Source: Amycolatopsis tucumanensis (GTDB lineage: Bacteria > Actinomycetota > Actinomycetes > Mycobacteriales > Pseudonocardiaceae). From it: a DNA stretch of 64,000 bases. Below, piece after piece: positions 50,836-60,200 of this stretch; within the stretch, counting starts at the first letter, position 1; the number at the start of each line of letters is the position of its first letter. Below the pieces are notes generated by a model, which did no database searches, was not told the DNA's origin, and saw nothing but the letters and a program-made list of their open reading frames with translations. The stretch spans positions 1 to 64,000 of the forward strand of contig NZ_JAKGSD010000001.1 in the NCBI RefSeq assembly GCF_021654135.1. Direction: 5' to 3'. A program made the translations under genes and the position numbers.

Positions 50836-51342
50836 ATGGGCACGTTGAGCGTGTGGAAGTTCGAGTCGCCGCACGGGGCCGAGAACGCACTCGGGCTGCT
50901 GACCAGGCTGCAGAAGGAACAGCTGATCAGGATCCAGGACGCGGCGTACGTCAGCTGGCCCGAAGGGCGGAAGAGGCCGAAGACCAAGGAACTGGGCAAG
51001 CTGACCGGTGCGGGCGCGCTCGGCGGCAGTTTCTGGGGCTTCCTGTTCGGGCTGATCTTCTTCATCCCGTTGCTGGGAATGGCGGTGGGCGCCGCGATGG
51101 GCGCGCTGGCCGGGTCGATGCGGCACGGCGGCATCGACGAGGACTTCATCCGCGAGGTGCAGCGCCAGGTGACGCCCGGGACGTCGGCGCTGTTCGTCGT
51201 CACCAGCGAGGTCGTGGCCGACCGGGTGCTCGAACCGTTCAAGGAGACCGGCGCGACCCTGATCACCACCAACCTCTCCGCCGAGCAGGAGACCCGGTTG
51301 CGCGAGGCCTTCGCCGAGTCGGAGGAGGCGCAGCGGGTGTGA
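50836..51342 (+). CDS. DUF1269-family protein
   Basis: A 168-residue protein: a first beta-alpha unit (LSVWKFESPHGAENALGLLTRLQKE), then a glycine-rich hydrophobic hairpin (GGSFWGFLFGLIFFIPLLGMAVGAAMGALAGSM), then GTSALFVVTSEVVADRVLEPFKETGATLITTNLS. This is the layout of DUF1269 membrane proteins. ATG 50836 follows AGGAGGAAGG. Function unknown. Confidence 0.85.
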   Translation: MGTLSVWKFESPHGAENALGLLTRLQKEQLIRIQDAAYVSWPEGRKRPKTKELGKLTGAGALGGSFWGFLFGLIFFIPLLGMAVGAAMGALAGSMRHGGIDEDFIREVQRQVTPGTSALFVVTSEVVADRVLEPFKETGATLITTNLSAEQETRLREAFAESEEAQRV

Positions 51343-51345
51343 CCG

Positions 51346-52686
51346 TCAGGTGGTCCGGCCGGACAGCACCCGGAACAGTGCCGCGACCACGGCCCGCGTC
51401 CCCGGTGGCAGCAGCGCCGCCGGGGACGCTCCGGGCGCGTCGCGCGGCACCCGCACCCGCAGCGCGCCCGGCAGGATCCGGAACCGCAGCGGCGGCGCCA
51501 GCCGCGCCGCCTCACCGTCGACGCCCGCCTCGACCGCGGGCAGTCCCGACTCCACCACGAACTCCGGCGCCGACCACGACCGGTACCCGGGGAACCGGGA
51601 GATCCGGCCCGCCATCTCCGCCGAGACCAGCCGCGGCACCTCGGCCGCGCGGTTCACCGTCACGGTGACCACGCCGAGCGATCCGCGGTCCAGGCGTTCC
51701 CGCGTGCCGAACCCGCTCAGGTGCTCCAGCCGGTAGGGGCCGTTGGACACCAGCACCACGTCGGCCGATTCGCTGCGGGAACCGTCCGGCAGGCCGAACC
51801 GGAGGTCCGGCCGCGGCGCGTCCGGGCCGAGCAGGCCGGGCAGCTGCCGGGCGACAGTCGCCGCCTTGGCGTCGCGGTAGTCGGGCGACTGGACGACCGA
51901 GGCGTAGACGCCCAGCGAGACGTTGTTGACGAACACCCGCCCGTTGAGCTCGGCCAGGTCGATGCGGCGTTCCAGCGCGTCGCCGAACGCGGCCAGCGCC
52001 GCGGGCACGTCCTCCCGGTCCAGTCCCAGGTCGAGCGCGAGGTGGTTGCGGGTGCCCGCCGGGACGCAGACGAACGCCAGTCCGTGCCGCCGGGCCACGT
52101 CGGCGACCAGCGCCTGCGACCCGTCGCCGCCTGCCATGCCGAGCACGTCCGCGCCGCCGTCGGCCGCCTGTTCGGCCAGTGCCCGCAGGTCGTCGCCGGG
52201 GCGCAGCTCGACCGGCTCCACCCCGAGCGCGCGGGCCCGCTCCGCCAGCCCGAACCGGGCCGCCTTCCCGCCGCCCGACCGCGGGTTCAGGATCAGCACC
52301 CCGCGCCGGGCCGGGCCGACGCGCTTGCCGTCGGCGGACGGCGGGTGCCCGAGCGCGGCCCGAGTCGCCGCCCCGGACAGCGCGACCAGCACGACCACCA
52401 CGAGGAACCACAGGTAGGCGCGCAGATCCGGGAGCGCCACCGTGGCGGCCAGCGCGAGCACCGCCACCGCGGCGGACAGGACGCGCCGCGGTCCCCGCCG
52501 CACCAGCGCCGCCCACGCGGCCGCCACGGCAACCCCCACGAGTACCGCCGCGACCACGAGCTCGACCGGGTCCCGCAACAGCACCAGGACCGTGACGGCG
52601 AGCGCCGTGGCGCCCGCGAGCAGAGCGGCGAGCGCGAACCCGCGCCGCGCCGCGGGGGAGCGAACCGCACGACCGGTCATCGCCAC
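51346..52686 (-). CDS. Diacylglycerol kinase-family lipid kinase with N-terminal membrane domain
   Basis: A 446-residue protein. Residues 1-110 hold three or four membrane helices (FALAALLAGATALAVTVLVLL, LVVAAVLVGVAVAAAWAALV, YLWFLVVVVLVALSG). The kinase part begins with VLILNPRSGGGKA, then GGDGSQALVADVA and VPAGTRNHLALDLGLDR, the three nucleotide motifs of the DgkB/YegS group, and ends in a beta-rich lipid-binding half. GTG 52686 has GGGAGG six bases upstream. It is divergent from the DUF2252 gene. Confidence 0.87.
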   Translation of the reverse strand: MAMTGRAVRSPAARRGFALAALLAGATALAVTVLVLLRDPVELVVAAVLVGVAVAAAWAALVRRGPRRVLSAAVAVLALAATVALPDLRAYLWFLVVVVLVALSGAATRAALGHPPSADGKRVGPARRGVLILNPRSGGGKAARFGLAERARALGVEPVELRPGDDLRALAEQAADGGADVLGMAGGDGSQALVADVARRHGLAFVCVPAGTRNHLALDLGLDREDVPAALAAFGDALERRIDLAELNGRVFVNNVSLGVYASVVQSPDYRDAKAATVARQLPGLLGPDAPRPDLRFGLPDGSRSESADVVLVSNGPYRLEHLSGFGTRERLDRGSLGVVTVTVNRAAEVPRLVSAEMAGRISRFPGYRSWSAPEFVVESGLPAVEAGVDGEAARLAPPLRFRILPGALRVRVPRDAPGASPAALLPPGTRAVVAALFRVLSGRTT

Positions 52687-52791
52687 ACACCGCCTCCCGC
52701 TGCCGGGCCACCACTGTGACCGCGGGGCCCGGGACCGGCCTCACCCGGGCCGGAGGAGGCGTTCCGCGGCGCCGGCGCGGACCGTGCCGGG

Positions 52792-54222
52792 ATGACACGC
52801 ACCACGACACGCACGATGCCCCTGGCGGCCGTGGACGGCGCCGGCCTGACCCGCGCCGAGCGGGCCGGACGCGGAAAGGCCGCGCGGACGCGGGTTCCGC
52901 GGTCCCGGCACGCCGCCTGGACCCGTGACGGACCCGGGCCGCTGGAACTTCTCGCCGGCCAGGACGCCTCCCGCGTGCCCGAGCTGGTGCCCATCCGCTA
53001 CGGGCGGATGGCGGTCACGCCGTTCACCTACTTCCGCGGCGCCGCGCTGCCGATGGCCGCCGACCTGGCCGGCACGCCGGTCACCGGGTTCACCGTGCAG
53101 GCCTGCGGTGACGCCCACCTGATGAACTTCGGTCTCTACGCTTCGCCGGAACGGCGTCTGGTCTTCGACATCAACGACTTCGACGAGACGCTGCCGGGGC
53201 CGTGGGAGTGGGACGTCAAGCGGCTGGCGGCGAGCGTCGAGGTCGCCGGGCGGGACAACGGCCACACCGGCAGGCAGCGGACGACCGCCGTGCTCGCGGT
53301 GGTCGGCGAGTACCGGCGCGCGCTGCGCGAGTTCGCCGCGAGCACCGCGCTGGAGGTCTGGTACGCCCACGCCGACGTGGAGACCGTGCGCGAGGTGTAC
53401 GCCGGCGAGCTCTCGGCCGGGCGGCGCCGGCGCCTGGACCGGACCGTGGCCAAGGCCCGCAGCTCCGGCCACAGCGGCTCGTTGCGGCGGTTCGCCGCGG
53501 TCGACGGCGGGCGGCTGCGGATCGTCCCGGACGAGCCGCGGATCATCCCGCTGGACCGCGTCGCGGGCGACGGGGTGGACCCGGCCGAGACGGCGGAGCG
53601 GCTGGACGCGATCCTGCAGGCGTACCGGCGCTCGCTGGAGCCGGAACGGCGGGCGCTGCTGGACCGCTACGCGGTCGCCGACATGGCGCTCAAGGTCGTG
53701 GGCGTCGGCAGCGTCGGCACCCGCTGCTGGATGATCCTGCTGCTCGGCAACGACGAGCACGACCCGCTGTTCCTGCAGGCCAAGGAGGCGGGCGAATCGG
53801 TGCTGGAACGGTTCGCCGGACCGAGCCGGTTCGCCAACGCCGGGCAGCGCGTCGTGGTCGGCCAGCGCCTGATGCAGACGGTGAGCGACATCTTCCTCGG
53901 CTGGGTGCGGGTGCGCGGGTTCGACGACCGCAGCCGCGACTTCTACCTGCGCCAGCTGCGGGACTGGAAGGGGTCGGCGGCCGTGTCGGGCATGCGGCCC
54001 GAGGGGCTCGCCGCCTACGCGCGGTTGTGCGGCTGGACCCTGGCCAGGGCGCACGCGCGGTCCGGCGATTGCGTGGCGATCGCCGCCTACCTGGGATCGT
54101 CTCCGGTGTTCGACCACGCGGTCCGGGACTTCGCCACCACGGCCGCCGACCAGAACGAGCGCGACCACGGTGCGCTGCGCGCGGCGATCGACGAGGGGCG
54201 CATCACCACCCGGGACGGGTGA
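52792..54222 (+). CDS. DUF2252 family (kinase-like fold) protein
   Basis: A 476-residue protein of DUF2252. The nucleotide-like motifs are CGDAHLMNFGLYASPERRLVF and DINDFDETLPGPWEWDVKRLA near residues 104-145, resembling the catalytic loop of phosphotransferases; ARAHARSGDCVAIAAYLGSS lies near the end. No biochemical role is known for the family that I can name. ATG 52792 is used; the long basic N-terminus (MTRTTTRTMP...) may be over-long. Confidence 0.85.
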   Translation: MTRTTTRTMPLAAVDGAGLTRAERAGRGKAARTRVPRSRHAAWTRDGPGPLELLAGQDASRVPELVPIRYGRMAVTPFTYFRGAALPMAADLAGTPVTGFTVQACGDAHLMNFGLYASPERRLVFDINDFDETLPGPWEWDVKRLAASVEVAGRDNGHTGRQRTTAVLAVVGEYRRALREFAASTALEVWYAHADVETVREVYAGELSAGRRRRLDRTVAKARSSGHSGSLRRFAAVDGGRLRIVPDEPRIIPLDRVAGDGVDPAETAERLDAILQAYRRSLEPERRALLDRYAVADMALKVVGVGSVGTRCWMILLLGNDEHDPLFLQAKEAGESVLERFAGPSRFANAGQRVVVGQRLMQTVSDIFLGWVRVRGFDDRSRDFYLRQLRDWKGSAAVSGMRPEGLAAYARLCGWTLARAHARSGDCVAIAAYLGSSPVFDHAVRDFATTAADQNERDHGALRAAIDEGRITTRDG

Positions 54223-54256
54223 GGCCGGCGCGGGCGGTCCGCGGCACGATCCCGGC

Positions 54257-54742
54257 ATGGTGGCAGCGGAGGGCCCACGGCCGGGTCCGGCCGCCGCGGA
54301 TCTGGTGCTCGGCGGCGGCGCACTGGCCGTCACCGCGCTGCGAAGCCTGGCGCGCACTGCCCTCGCGCCCGTGCGGCCGGTGCTCGCGCCGGTCGTGCGG
54401 ACCGGGAACTGGCCGGCCCCGCTGCGCGAGCTGGCCGAAGACGGGCAGCGGCGGCGGCAGGAGGCGGTGGCGCACGGTGTGCGCCTGTTCCGCCGGGTCG
54501 CGCCCGCCGTGGTGGTGACCGTGCTCGACGAACTGGACCTGGCCGGGATCGTGCGCGGCGTGATCGAGGAGATCGACCTGCCGGAGATCATCCGGACCTC
54601 GACCGGGTCGGTCGCGAACGAGTCGGTGCGTGACGCGCGGATCCAGGCGATGGCCGCGGACGACGCGGTGGCCCGATGGGCGGGGCGGATCTTCGCCGCA
54701 CGGCGGCGGCCGCTCCCGGCCGGGCATGACGCCGCGACCTGA
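54257..54742 (+). CDS. Hypothetical protein with hydrophobic N-terminus
   Basis: A 161-residue protein. A hydrophobic or amphipathic start (AAADLVLGGGALAVTALRSLA) is followed by helices and LDELDLAGIVRGVIEEIDLPEIIRTSTGS, a repeated DLxxI pattern also seen in several actinobacterial proteins of unknown function, where it precedes the RDD gene. It overlaps the RDD gene by 17 bp, so the two are coupled. Confidence 0.7.
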   Translation: MVAAEGPRPGPAAADLVLGGGALAVTALRSLARTALAPVRPVLAPVVRTGNWPAPLRELAEDGQRRRQEAVAHGVRLFRRVAPAVVVTVLDELDLAGIVRGVIEEIDLPEIIRTSTGSVANESVRDARIQAMAADDAVARWAGRIFAARRRPLPAGHDAAT

Positions 54743-55271
54743 CGGTGGGCCGGGTGCGGCCTGGTTCGCCGCGCTGCCCGCACCCGCGCGCGCCCACCAG
54801 GGCAGGCCCGCCGGACTGGTCAGCCGCACCCTCGCCGCGGTCGTGGACTGCGTGGTGCTGGGCGTGGTGCTCGCCGGCCTCTACCTCGGGTGGGCGGTGG
54901 TCGAGTACTCGCTCGACCCGGTGCGGTTCACCTTCCCCGCGCCGGCCAGGCTCGTGACGTTCGCCGTGGCCGCCGGGATCGCGGTGCTCTACCTCGCCGT
55001 GTGCTGGACCGCGACCGGCCGCAGCGTCGGCGACCAGCTGCTCGCGCTGCGCGTGGTGGACCACCGCGGCCGTCCGCCCCGCCCGGTGCGGGCGCTGGCG
55101 CGGGCGCTCGGGTGCGTGTTCGTCCCGGTCGGCCTGCTGTGGGTGGTGGCCGGTGGCCGCCGCCGGTCGCTGCAGGACCTGCTGCTGCGCACGTCGGTCG
55201 TCTACGACTGGAACCCCCGGCTCCGGCCGGTCTCACCCGGAACGAGTGACGCCGGGGACAGCGCGGCGTAG
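54726..55271 (+). CDS. RDD-family membrane protein
   Basis: A 181-residue protein with the RDD layout: GLVSRTLAAVVDCVVLGVVLAG contains the R..D pair of helix 1, helix 2 is VTFAVAAGIAVLYLAVCWTAT followed by GRSVGDQLLALRVVD, and the third helix is LGCVFVPVGLLWVVAGGRRRSLQDLL. RDD proteins are thought to be transporters or membrane partners. ATG 54726 overlaps the preceding gene. Confidence 0.87.
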   Translation: MTPRPDGGPGAAWFAALPAPARAHQGRPAGLVSRTLAAVVDCVVLGVVLAGLYLGWAVVEYSLDPVRFTFPAPARLVTFAVAAGIAVLYLAVCWTATGRSVGDQLLALRVVDHRGRPPRPVRALARALGCVFVPVGLLWVVAGGRRRSLQDLLLRTSVVYDWNPRLRPVSPGTSDAGDSAA

Positions 55272-55308
55272 TCATCGTGGCGGGGTTTCCGGACGAGGGG
55301 AGGCGATC

Positions 55309-55776
55309 GTGGTGGATGCTCGCGTGCGGTCCGCGGGCGTGGCGCTGGGCGCCGCGGCCGTCCTGTGCGCGGTCGCCTGCGGTGGGGAGGGCGGCTCGGC
55401 GACGTCCACCACCACCGCCACCACCGGCGGCAGCCCCGCGACGAGCGCCACGAGCCGTCCCGAGTGCGCAGCCCTCGTGTCCACCGGGCAGGCGCTCGTC
55501 GAGACGGTCACCCAGTTCGTCAACGGGCAGGCCACCGGCGAGCAGGTGCGCGTGGCGGCCGAGCAGCTGGCCGCGTCGGTCGAGATCGTGCGCGCCGTCG
55601 TCGGCGCGGACACCGCCGCCCGGCTGGACGAGGCGAAGGCCGCGCTGGAGCGCGTGCGGTCCGCGCTGACGGCGCTGCCGCCGGACCTGCCGCAGGTGCG
55701 GGCCGCGGCGAACGACGCGCTCGCGGCCCTGCGCGAGGCCGTCACCCTGTGCCAGGCGAGCCCGCCGTCCGGTTGA
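55309..55776 (+). CDS. Small lipoprotein
   Basis: A 155-residue exported protein. Signal peptide VRSAGVALGAAAVLCAVAC with a lipobox cysteine, a Thr/Ser-rich linker, and a helical domain (CAALVSTGQALVETVTQFVNG, VRVAAEQLAASVEIVRAVVG, RLDEAKAALERVRSALTALP, LREAVTLCQASPP). Two cysteines (near residue 53 and close to the end) could form a disulfide. GTG 55309 follows GGGGAGG; 55312 is equally possible. The 3' end overlaps the convergent membrane protein gene by 35 bp. Confidence 0.75.
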   Translation: MVDARVRSAGVALGAAAVLCAVACGGEGGSATSTTTATTGGSPATSATSRPECAALVSTGQALVETVTQFVNGQATGEQVRVAAEQLAASVEIVRAVVGADTAARLDEAKAALERVRSALTALPPDLPQVRAAANDALAALREAVTLCQASPPSG

Positions 55777-57076
55777 TCACCTCGTCGCCGCGGGGCTGGT
55801 CCAGGAACTGCAGCACGCCGAGGGCGAACACCAGCACCAGTGCGATCACCAGCACCGTGAGCCCGCTGGGGCTGCTCAGCGAGACGAAGACCAGCACGGC
55901 GACGCCGAGCAGGCCGAACCGGAGCGCGGTGAGGTGCGCGTGCACCCACGGGCCGACCGGGCCGGTGCGCAATCCGGCCTTGGCCCCGCCGCGGCGCAGC
56001 CAGCCGATCGCCTTCCCCGCGCCCCGGCGGACGCCCACCGCTGTGGCCGACGGCCCGGCCAGGAACGCGCCCAGCGCGACCACCAGGCCGATGGCGAACA
56101 CCAGCCGCAGGCCGTCGCGCAGGAACCGGACGATCAGGTCGTAGGAGACCCCGGCGGCCACGGTCGCGCGCGGCGGCACCGCGCCGACCAGCACGCCCCG
56201 GGTGATCAGCAGCGCCGCGGCGATCACCAGCATCCCCAGCGACACACCGAGGCCGGCGCCGATCAGCGCGCGCCGGTGGCGCCGGGCGGCGTAGACGCCC
56301 AGGGCGATCAGCGCGAGCGCGACCCACGGCAGCCAGGTGGCCGCCTTGTCCAGCAGCGAGTAGCCGTTCTTCGCCCGTTCCAGGGTGGTGGCGTCGGTGA
56401 TCGCGATCGTCGGGTGGACGTCGGGGATCCGGCTCGCCACGCCGAACCCGGACTGCACCAGCTGGTTCTTGGCCTCGGCGATGAACGGCGCGAGGTCCAG
56501 CCGCACCTCGCCGTCGGACACCACCACCGCCTCGCTCCGGCCGGACAGCACCGCGTTCATCTGCTCGCTGGCCGTGCGCAGCGAGCGGTCCCACAGTTCG
56601 GCGACGCGGGGGCCGGACACGATCGCCGCGACCCGGTCGCGCACGAACCCGCGCAGGCTCGACTCCAGCGGCCCGGCGAGCCCTTGCAACCGGTCGGTGA
56701 CCGCGGGCGGGACGCCCTGGGCGCTGAGCACACCCAGCGCGTCGGAGGTCAGCTCGGGCACGTCGACGTACTCGAACACGGTGGCGGTGACCCGGTCGGT
56801 GATGGCGGTCTGCACTGACGGTTCGCGGATGACGGGGCTGGTCGTTTCGACGAAGCGGTCGGTGTCGGCCACCTGGTTGTGCACCCAGACGGTCAGCAGG
56901 GCGACCGGCATCAGCAGGCACCCCAGCGTCAGGATCACGCCCGTGGCCAGCGAACGCCACCGGATCCGCCGTCTCGGCGTGCGCTCGCGCAGCGTGGCGA
57001 TTTCCGCGCGCAACCGGTCGAGTTCCGCGCGCTCGCCGTCGGTCAGCGGCGTGGCACGGCTCGAGGTGTCAGTCAT
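55742..57076 (-). CDS. Large membrane protein with extracytoplasmic domain
   Basis: A 444-residue protein. An N-terminal coiled segment (ERAELDRLRAEIATLRERTP) precedes helix 1 (ATGVILTLGCLLMPVALLTVWV), then a 200-residue extracytoplasmic part (VADTDRFVETTSPVIREPSV, LAGPLESSLRGFVRDRVAAI, APFIAEAKNQLVQSGFGVA) and about five further helices. This is a widespread actinobacterial family with no function I know. ATG 57076 overlaps the end of the small gene before it by 8 bp. Confidence 0.8.
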   Translation of the reverse strand: MTDTSSRATPLTDGERAELDRLRAEIATLRERTPRRRIRWRSLATGVILTLGCLLMPVALLTVWVHNQVADTDRFVETTSPVIREPSVQTAITDRVTATVFEYVDVPELTSDALGVLSAQGVPPAVTDRLQGLAGPLESSLRGFVRDRVAAIVSGPRVAELWDRSLRTASEQMNAVLSGRSEAVVVSDGEVRLDLAPFIAEAKNQLVQSGFGVASRIPDVHPTIAITDATTLERAKNGYSLLDKAATWLPWVALALIALGVYAARRHRRALIGAGLGVSLGMLVIAAALLITRGVLVGAVPPRATVAAGVSYDLIVRFLRDGLRLVFAIGLVVALGAFLAGPSATAVGVRRGAGKAIGWLRRGGAKAGLRTGPVGPWVHAHLTALRFGLLGVAVLVFVSLSSPSGLTVLVIALVLVFALGVLQFLDQPRGDEVINRTAGSPGTG

Positions 57077-57302
57077 CACCGGTCTCCGTTCTGGGCAGCT
57101 CGGGGATCCGGTGCACCGACACGATCTGCAGGCCGAAGTCCTCCAGCAGCAACAGCAGCCCGTGCAGGTGCGCCTGGTCGGAGACCGCGCCGTAGATGAT
57201 GGTCTCCGGCGGAGCGGGGACGACGCGCACCTCGCTGAACTCGCCCACCGCCTGCCGCAGCTGCGGTGAGCACCGCCCGTGGACACGGAACTCGTAGTTC
57301 AT
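57069..57302 (-). CDS. Small protein of unknown function
   Basis: A 77-residue soluble protein, MNYEFRVHGRCSPQLRQAVG then FSEVRVVPAPPETIIYGAVS and LHGLLLLLEDFGLQIVSVHRI. The pattern of two beta strands and a helix with VRVVPAPPETIIYG is seen in small actinobacterial proteins next to membrane-protein genes. It overlaps the following gene by 8 bp. Confidence 0.7.
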   Translation of the reverse strand: MNYEFRVHGRCSPQLRQAVGEFSEVRVVPAPPETIIYGAVSDQAHLHGLLLLLEDFGLQIVSVHRIPELPRTETGDD

Positions 57303-57481
57303 CTCCGGCACGACTCCGCCTCCTCGAGCAGGTGGGGGCGACGGCATCCGGCCGCTGCCCGGCAGCGCCACACTCCGTGCCGGGCGGGCCGCTTTCCTCG
57401 CCTGCCCTGGGTGAGATGCCACTGGCCGCTGGAAACGGCCGCGCCGGGTGTCCACACTGGGAGCCGGCGAGAGGGAGTGTG

Positions 57482-60133
57482 ATGCGGGACCCGGGGAGCG
57501 GGGAGGATCGCGGGCGCGTGCCGAGGAGCAAGATCACGGCGCCCGATCTGCCCGCGCACTTCGTCTCCCGTCCCCGGTTGCTGACGCTGCTCGACCGAGC
57601 CGCCGCTCCGGTCACCGTCGTCCGCGCGCCCGCCGGGGCCGGCAAGACCCTGCTGCTCGCCGAATGGGCGCGCAGCCGCGGGGCCGGCCCGGCGGCGATG
57701 GTGTCGCTGGATCCGGACGACCGCGACGACCACCGGTTCTGGTCGGCGGTCCTCGACGCGTTCGCCGCGGGACCGGGGATCCCGCCCGGCAGCCCGTTGC
57801 GCACGCTGAGCGTGCCCCGCGACCCCGCCGCCGACCCGGGTTTCCTCGCCGAGGTCCTCGACGCGCTGGACGTCCTGCCCCGGCGGGCGCTGCTGATCCT
57901 GGACGACGTGGAGGCGCTCGCCGGCGCGGGGCAGCGGACCGCGCTGGACGCGCTGGTGCGGCACCAGCCGGCCGGCCTGCGGCTGGTGCTGTCCGGGCGG
58001 CGCGAACCCCCGCTCCCGCTGGCCCGCCTGCGGCTGTCGGACCAGCTGTTCGAGATCGGCCCCGATGACCTGCGGTTCACCCCGGCCGAGACGCGGGCGT
58101 TGTTCGCCGTGAGCGGCGGTGACGTCCCGGCGCGGGTTCTGGGCAGGCTGGACGAGGAGGCCGAGGGCTGGGCGGTCGCGCTGCGGCTGGCCGCCGCCGC
58201 GGCCGTGCGCGAGGGCGGTCTCGACGAGTTCTTCGCCGGGCACGACCGGGCGCTGGAGGAGTACCTGGACCAGGAGGTGCTGGCCGGGTTCGACGAGGCC
58301 GTGCGGGAGTTCCTGCGGCTGATCAGCGTGTGCGCGGACACCTCGCCCGCGCTGGCCGCCGCCCTGGCCGGCCGGTCCGACGCCGCGGCCGTGCTGCACG
58401 ACCTCGCCGGGGCCGGTGTCGTCGTGCGGGAAACGGGCGCGGCGGACGGCTACCGGATCCTGCCGCTGCTGCGCACCTACCTGCTCGCCGATCTCGCGCG
58501 GCGCGACCCGGACCGGCTGGCGGGCCAGCACCGGCTCGCCGCGGCGTGGTTCGAGGGCCGGGGTGACGCCGCGCAGGCGCTGCTGCACTCCGCCCGCGCC
58601 CCCGACGCCGCTCGCACGGCCGCCCTGCTGCGGACGGACGCGGTGCCGCTCTTCCTCGCCGGCGAGCACACCGTGCTGCGGGAGGCGCTCGGGGTGCTCG
58701 GCGAAACGCCGGTGGCGCGGGAGCCGCGGCTGGCGTTGCTCGCGGCGGCGCTCAGCCTCGAGACCGGTGAGACCGGCACGGCCGAGCTGCACCTGCGCCA
58801 CGCGGAGGACGCGTGGCCGGCGGAGCCGCAGCCGGAACTCGTGGTGCTCCGGCAGCTCGCCCGCTCCCGCCAGGCCCAGCTGGACGGCGACCTGGCCGAA
58901 ATGGCGAGCGCCGCGCGCGAGGTGGACCCGGAGCTCGCCCGCGACACGGATCTGGAGGCGCTGGCCGGGCTGCAACGCGAAACGGAGGTGCTGCTGACCG
59001 GCGAGCGCCGCGGCGCGCGGGACCACGTCGACGCGGTGGCGAACCGGGCCGGGGCGACCGGCCAGCGCCACGTCGAGGCCCGCGCGCTGACGATGCTCGG
59101 TGAACTCGCCGTCCTGGACGGGGATTTCCCGGCGGTGGACCGAATCGGCGAACGTCTCGACTCGGTGGCGGCCAGCGCCCGGGGCACGATCGAAGGCGCG
59201 ACCACCGGCGTGGTCCGCGCATACCGCGCCCTGCTGCGGGCCGAGCCCGAGGAGTGCGTGCGGCTCGTCGTGCAGACCACCCGCGCCGTCGACGGCATGG
59301 CCGCGCGGATCGGGGGGAACCTGGAGGTGGCCGCGGAGATGCTCGGCGGCGCCGCGCAGTTCGACACCGGCGACTGGCAGGGCGGCCTGCGGCGGATGCG
59401 CCGGGTGCGCCTCGGCCTCGGCGACCGCGCGCTGCAACCGGAGTACGCCGCGGTCTCGGGTGTCCTCGAGCACCGGGCGGCGCTGCTGGCCGGCGCGGCC
59501 GACCACGCCCGCGAAGTCGTGGCGTGGTGCCTGAACGAGTTCGGGCGGACCGCCGAGCTCCTGCTGATGCGAGCGCGCGCGCAGATCGCGCTGGGCAGGC
59601 ACGGGCCCGCCGCCAAGGCACTGCAACCCGTCGTCGACGGCAGCGTCACCGCCGTGCTGCCGTGGTCGGCCATCGAGGCGCGCCTGTTGCGCACCCGGAT
59701 CGTCCTGCACCACGGCGACCTCGACACCGCGCGGCGGCTGGTGGCCGAGGCCCTGGCCGACGCGGAACGCCTCGACGTCTGGCGGCCCTACGTGTTCGCG
59801 CCGGAGGAGGTGATCTCCGTGCTGATCGGACTGCTCGGCAGGCTCGGCGGGCGGGAGGGCTTCGCCGCGAAACTCCTGGAACGCAGGCGGCACCTGGGCG
59901 GCAGCGCGATGCCCGAGCCGCTCACCGAACGCGAGCGCAGCGTGCTGCGGCTGCTGCCCACGCTGCGGTCCGTCGAGGAGATCGCCAACGACCTGACCGT
60001 GTCGCCGAACACGGTGAAGACCCACGTGCGCGGGATCTACGCGAAACTGGGCGTGCACCGGCGGCGGGACGCCGTCGCGGTGGCGATCGCGCGCGGACTG
60101 CTCGACGTGCACGGCGCGGAACCGGGGGAATGA
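57482..60133 (+). CDS. MalT/LAL-type LuxR regulator (copy 1)
   Basis: An 883-residue regulator of the MalT group. Walker A is APAGAGKT (49-56), Walker B region LLILDDVEALAG, then a winged-helix-like FAGHDRALEEYLDQEVLAGF region, TPR-like helices, and a C-terminal LuxR helix-turn-helix, LTERERSVLRLLPTLRSVEE then VSPNTVKTHVRGIYAKLGV. It is a tandem paralog of the gene at 60201. ATG 57482; a ribosome site GAGAGGGAG lies upstream. Target genes unknown. Confidence 0.88.
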   Translation: MRDPGSGEDRGRVPRSKITAPDLPAHFVSRPRLLTLLDRAAAPVTVVRAPAGAGKTLLLAEWARSRGAGPAAMVSLDPDDRDDHRFWSAVLDAFAAGPGIPPGSPLRTLSVPRDPAADPGFLAEVLDALDVLPRRALLILDDVEALAGAGQRTALDALVRHQPAGLRLVLSGRREPPLPLARLRLSDQLFEIGPDDLRFTPAETRALFAVSGGDVPARVLGRLDEEAEGWAVALRLAAAAAVREGGLDEFFAGHDRALEEYLDQEVLAGFDEAVREFLRLISVCADTSPALAAALAGRSDAAAVLHDLAGAGVVVRETGAADGYRILPLLRTYLLADLARRDPDRLAGQHRLAAAWFEGRGDAAQALLHSARAPDAARTAALLRTDAVPLFLAGEHTVLREALGVLGETPVAREPRLALLAAALSLETGETGTAELHLRHAEDAWPAEPQPELVVLRQLARSRQAQLDGDLAEMASAAREVDPELARDTDLEALAGLQRETEVLLTGERRGARDHVDAVANRAGATGQRHVEARALTMLGELAVLDGDFPAVDRIGERLDSVAASARGTIEGATTGVVRAYRALLRAEPEECVRLVVQTTRAVDGMAARIGGNLEVAAEMLGGAAQFDTGDWQGGLRRMRRVRLGLGDRALQPEYAAVSGVLEHRAALLAGAADHAREVVAWCLNEFGRTAELLLMRARAQIALGRHGPAAKALQPVVDGSVTAVLPWSAIEARLLRTRIVLHHGDLDTARRLVAEALADAERLDVWRPYVFAPEEVISVLIGLLGRLGGREGFAAKLLERRRHLGGSAMPEPLTERERSVLRLLPTLRSVEEIANDLTVSPNTVKTHVRGIYAKLGVHRRRDAVAVAIARGLLDVHGAEPGE

Positions 60134-60148
60134 CGACCCTGTCCGGTG

Positions 60149-60163
60149 AGGACCCTTGGCCCT
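60149..60163. promoter_or_regulatory. Weak DosR-like element before the second MalT-type gene
   Basis: AGGACCCTTGGCCCT resembles the recurring box with about 11 of 14 positions, 37 bp upstream of the ATG at 60201. It lies 30 kb from the main cluster and could be chance. Confidence 0.4.
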
Positions 60164-60200
60164 ACCCCGGACACACCGTCCGCCCATAGTTTCTCCAGTC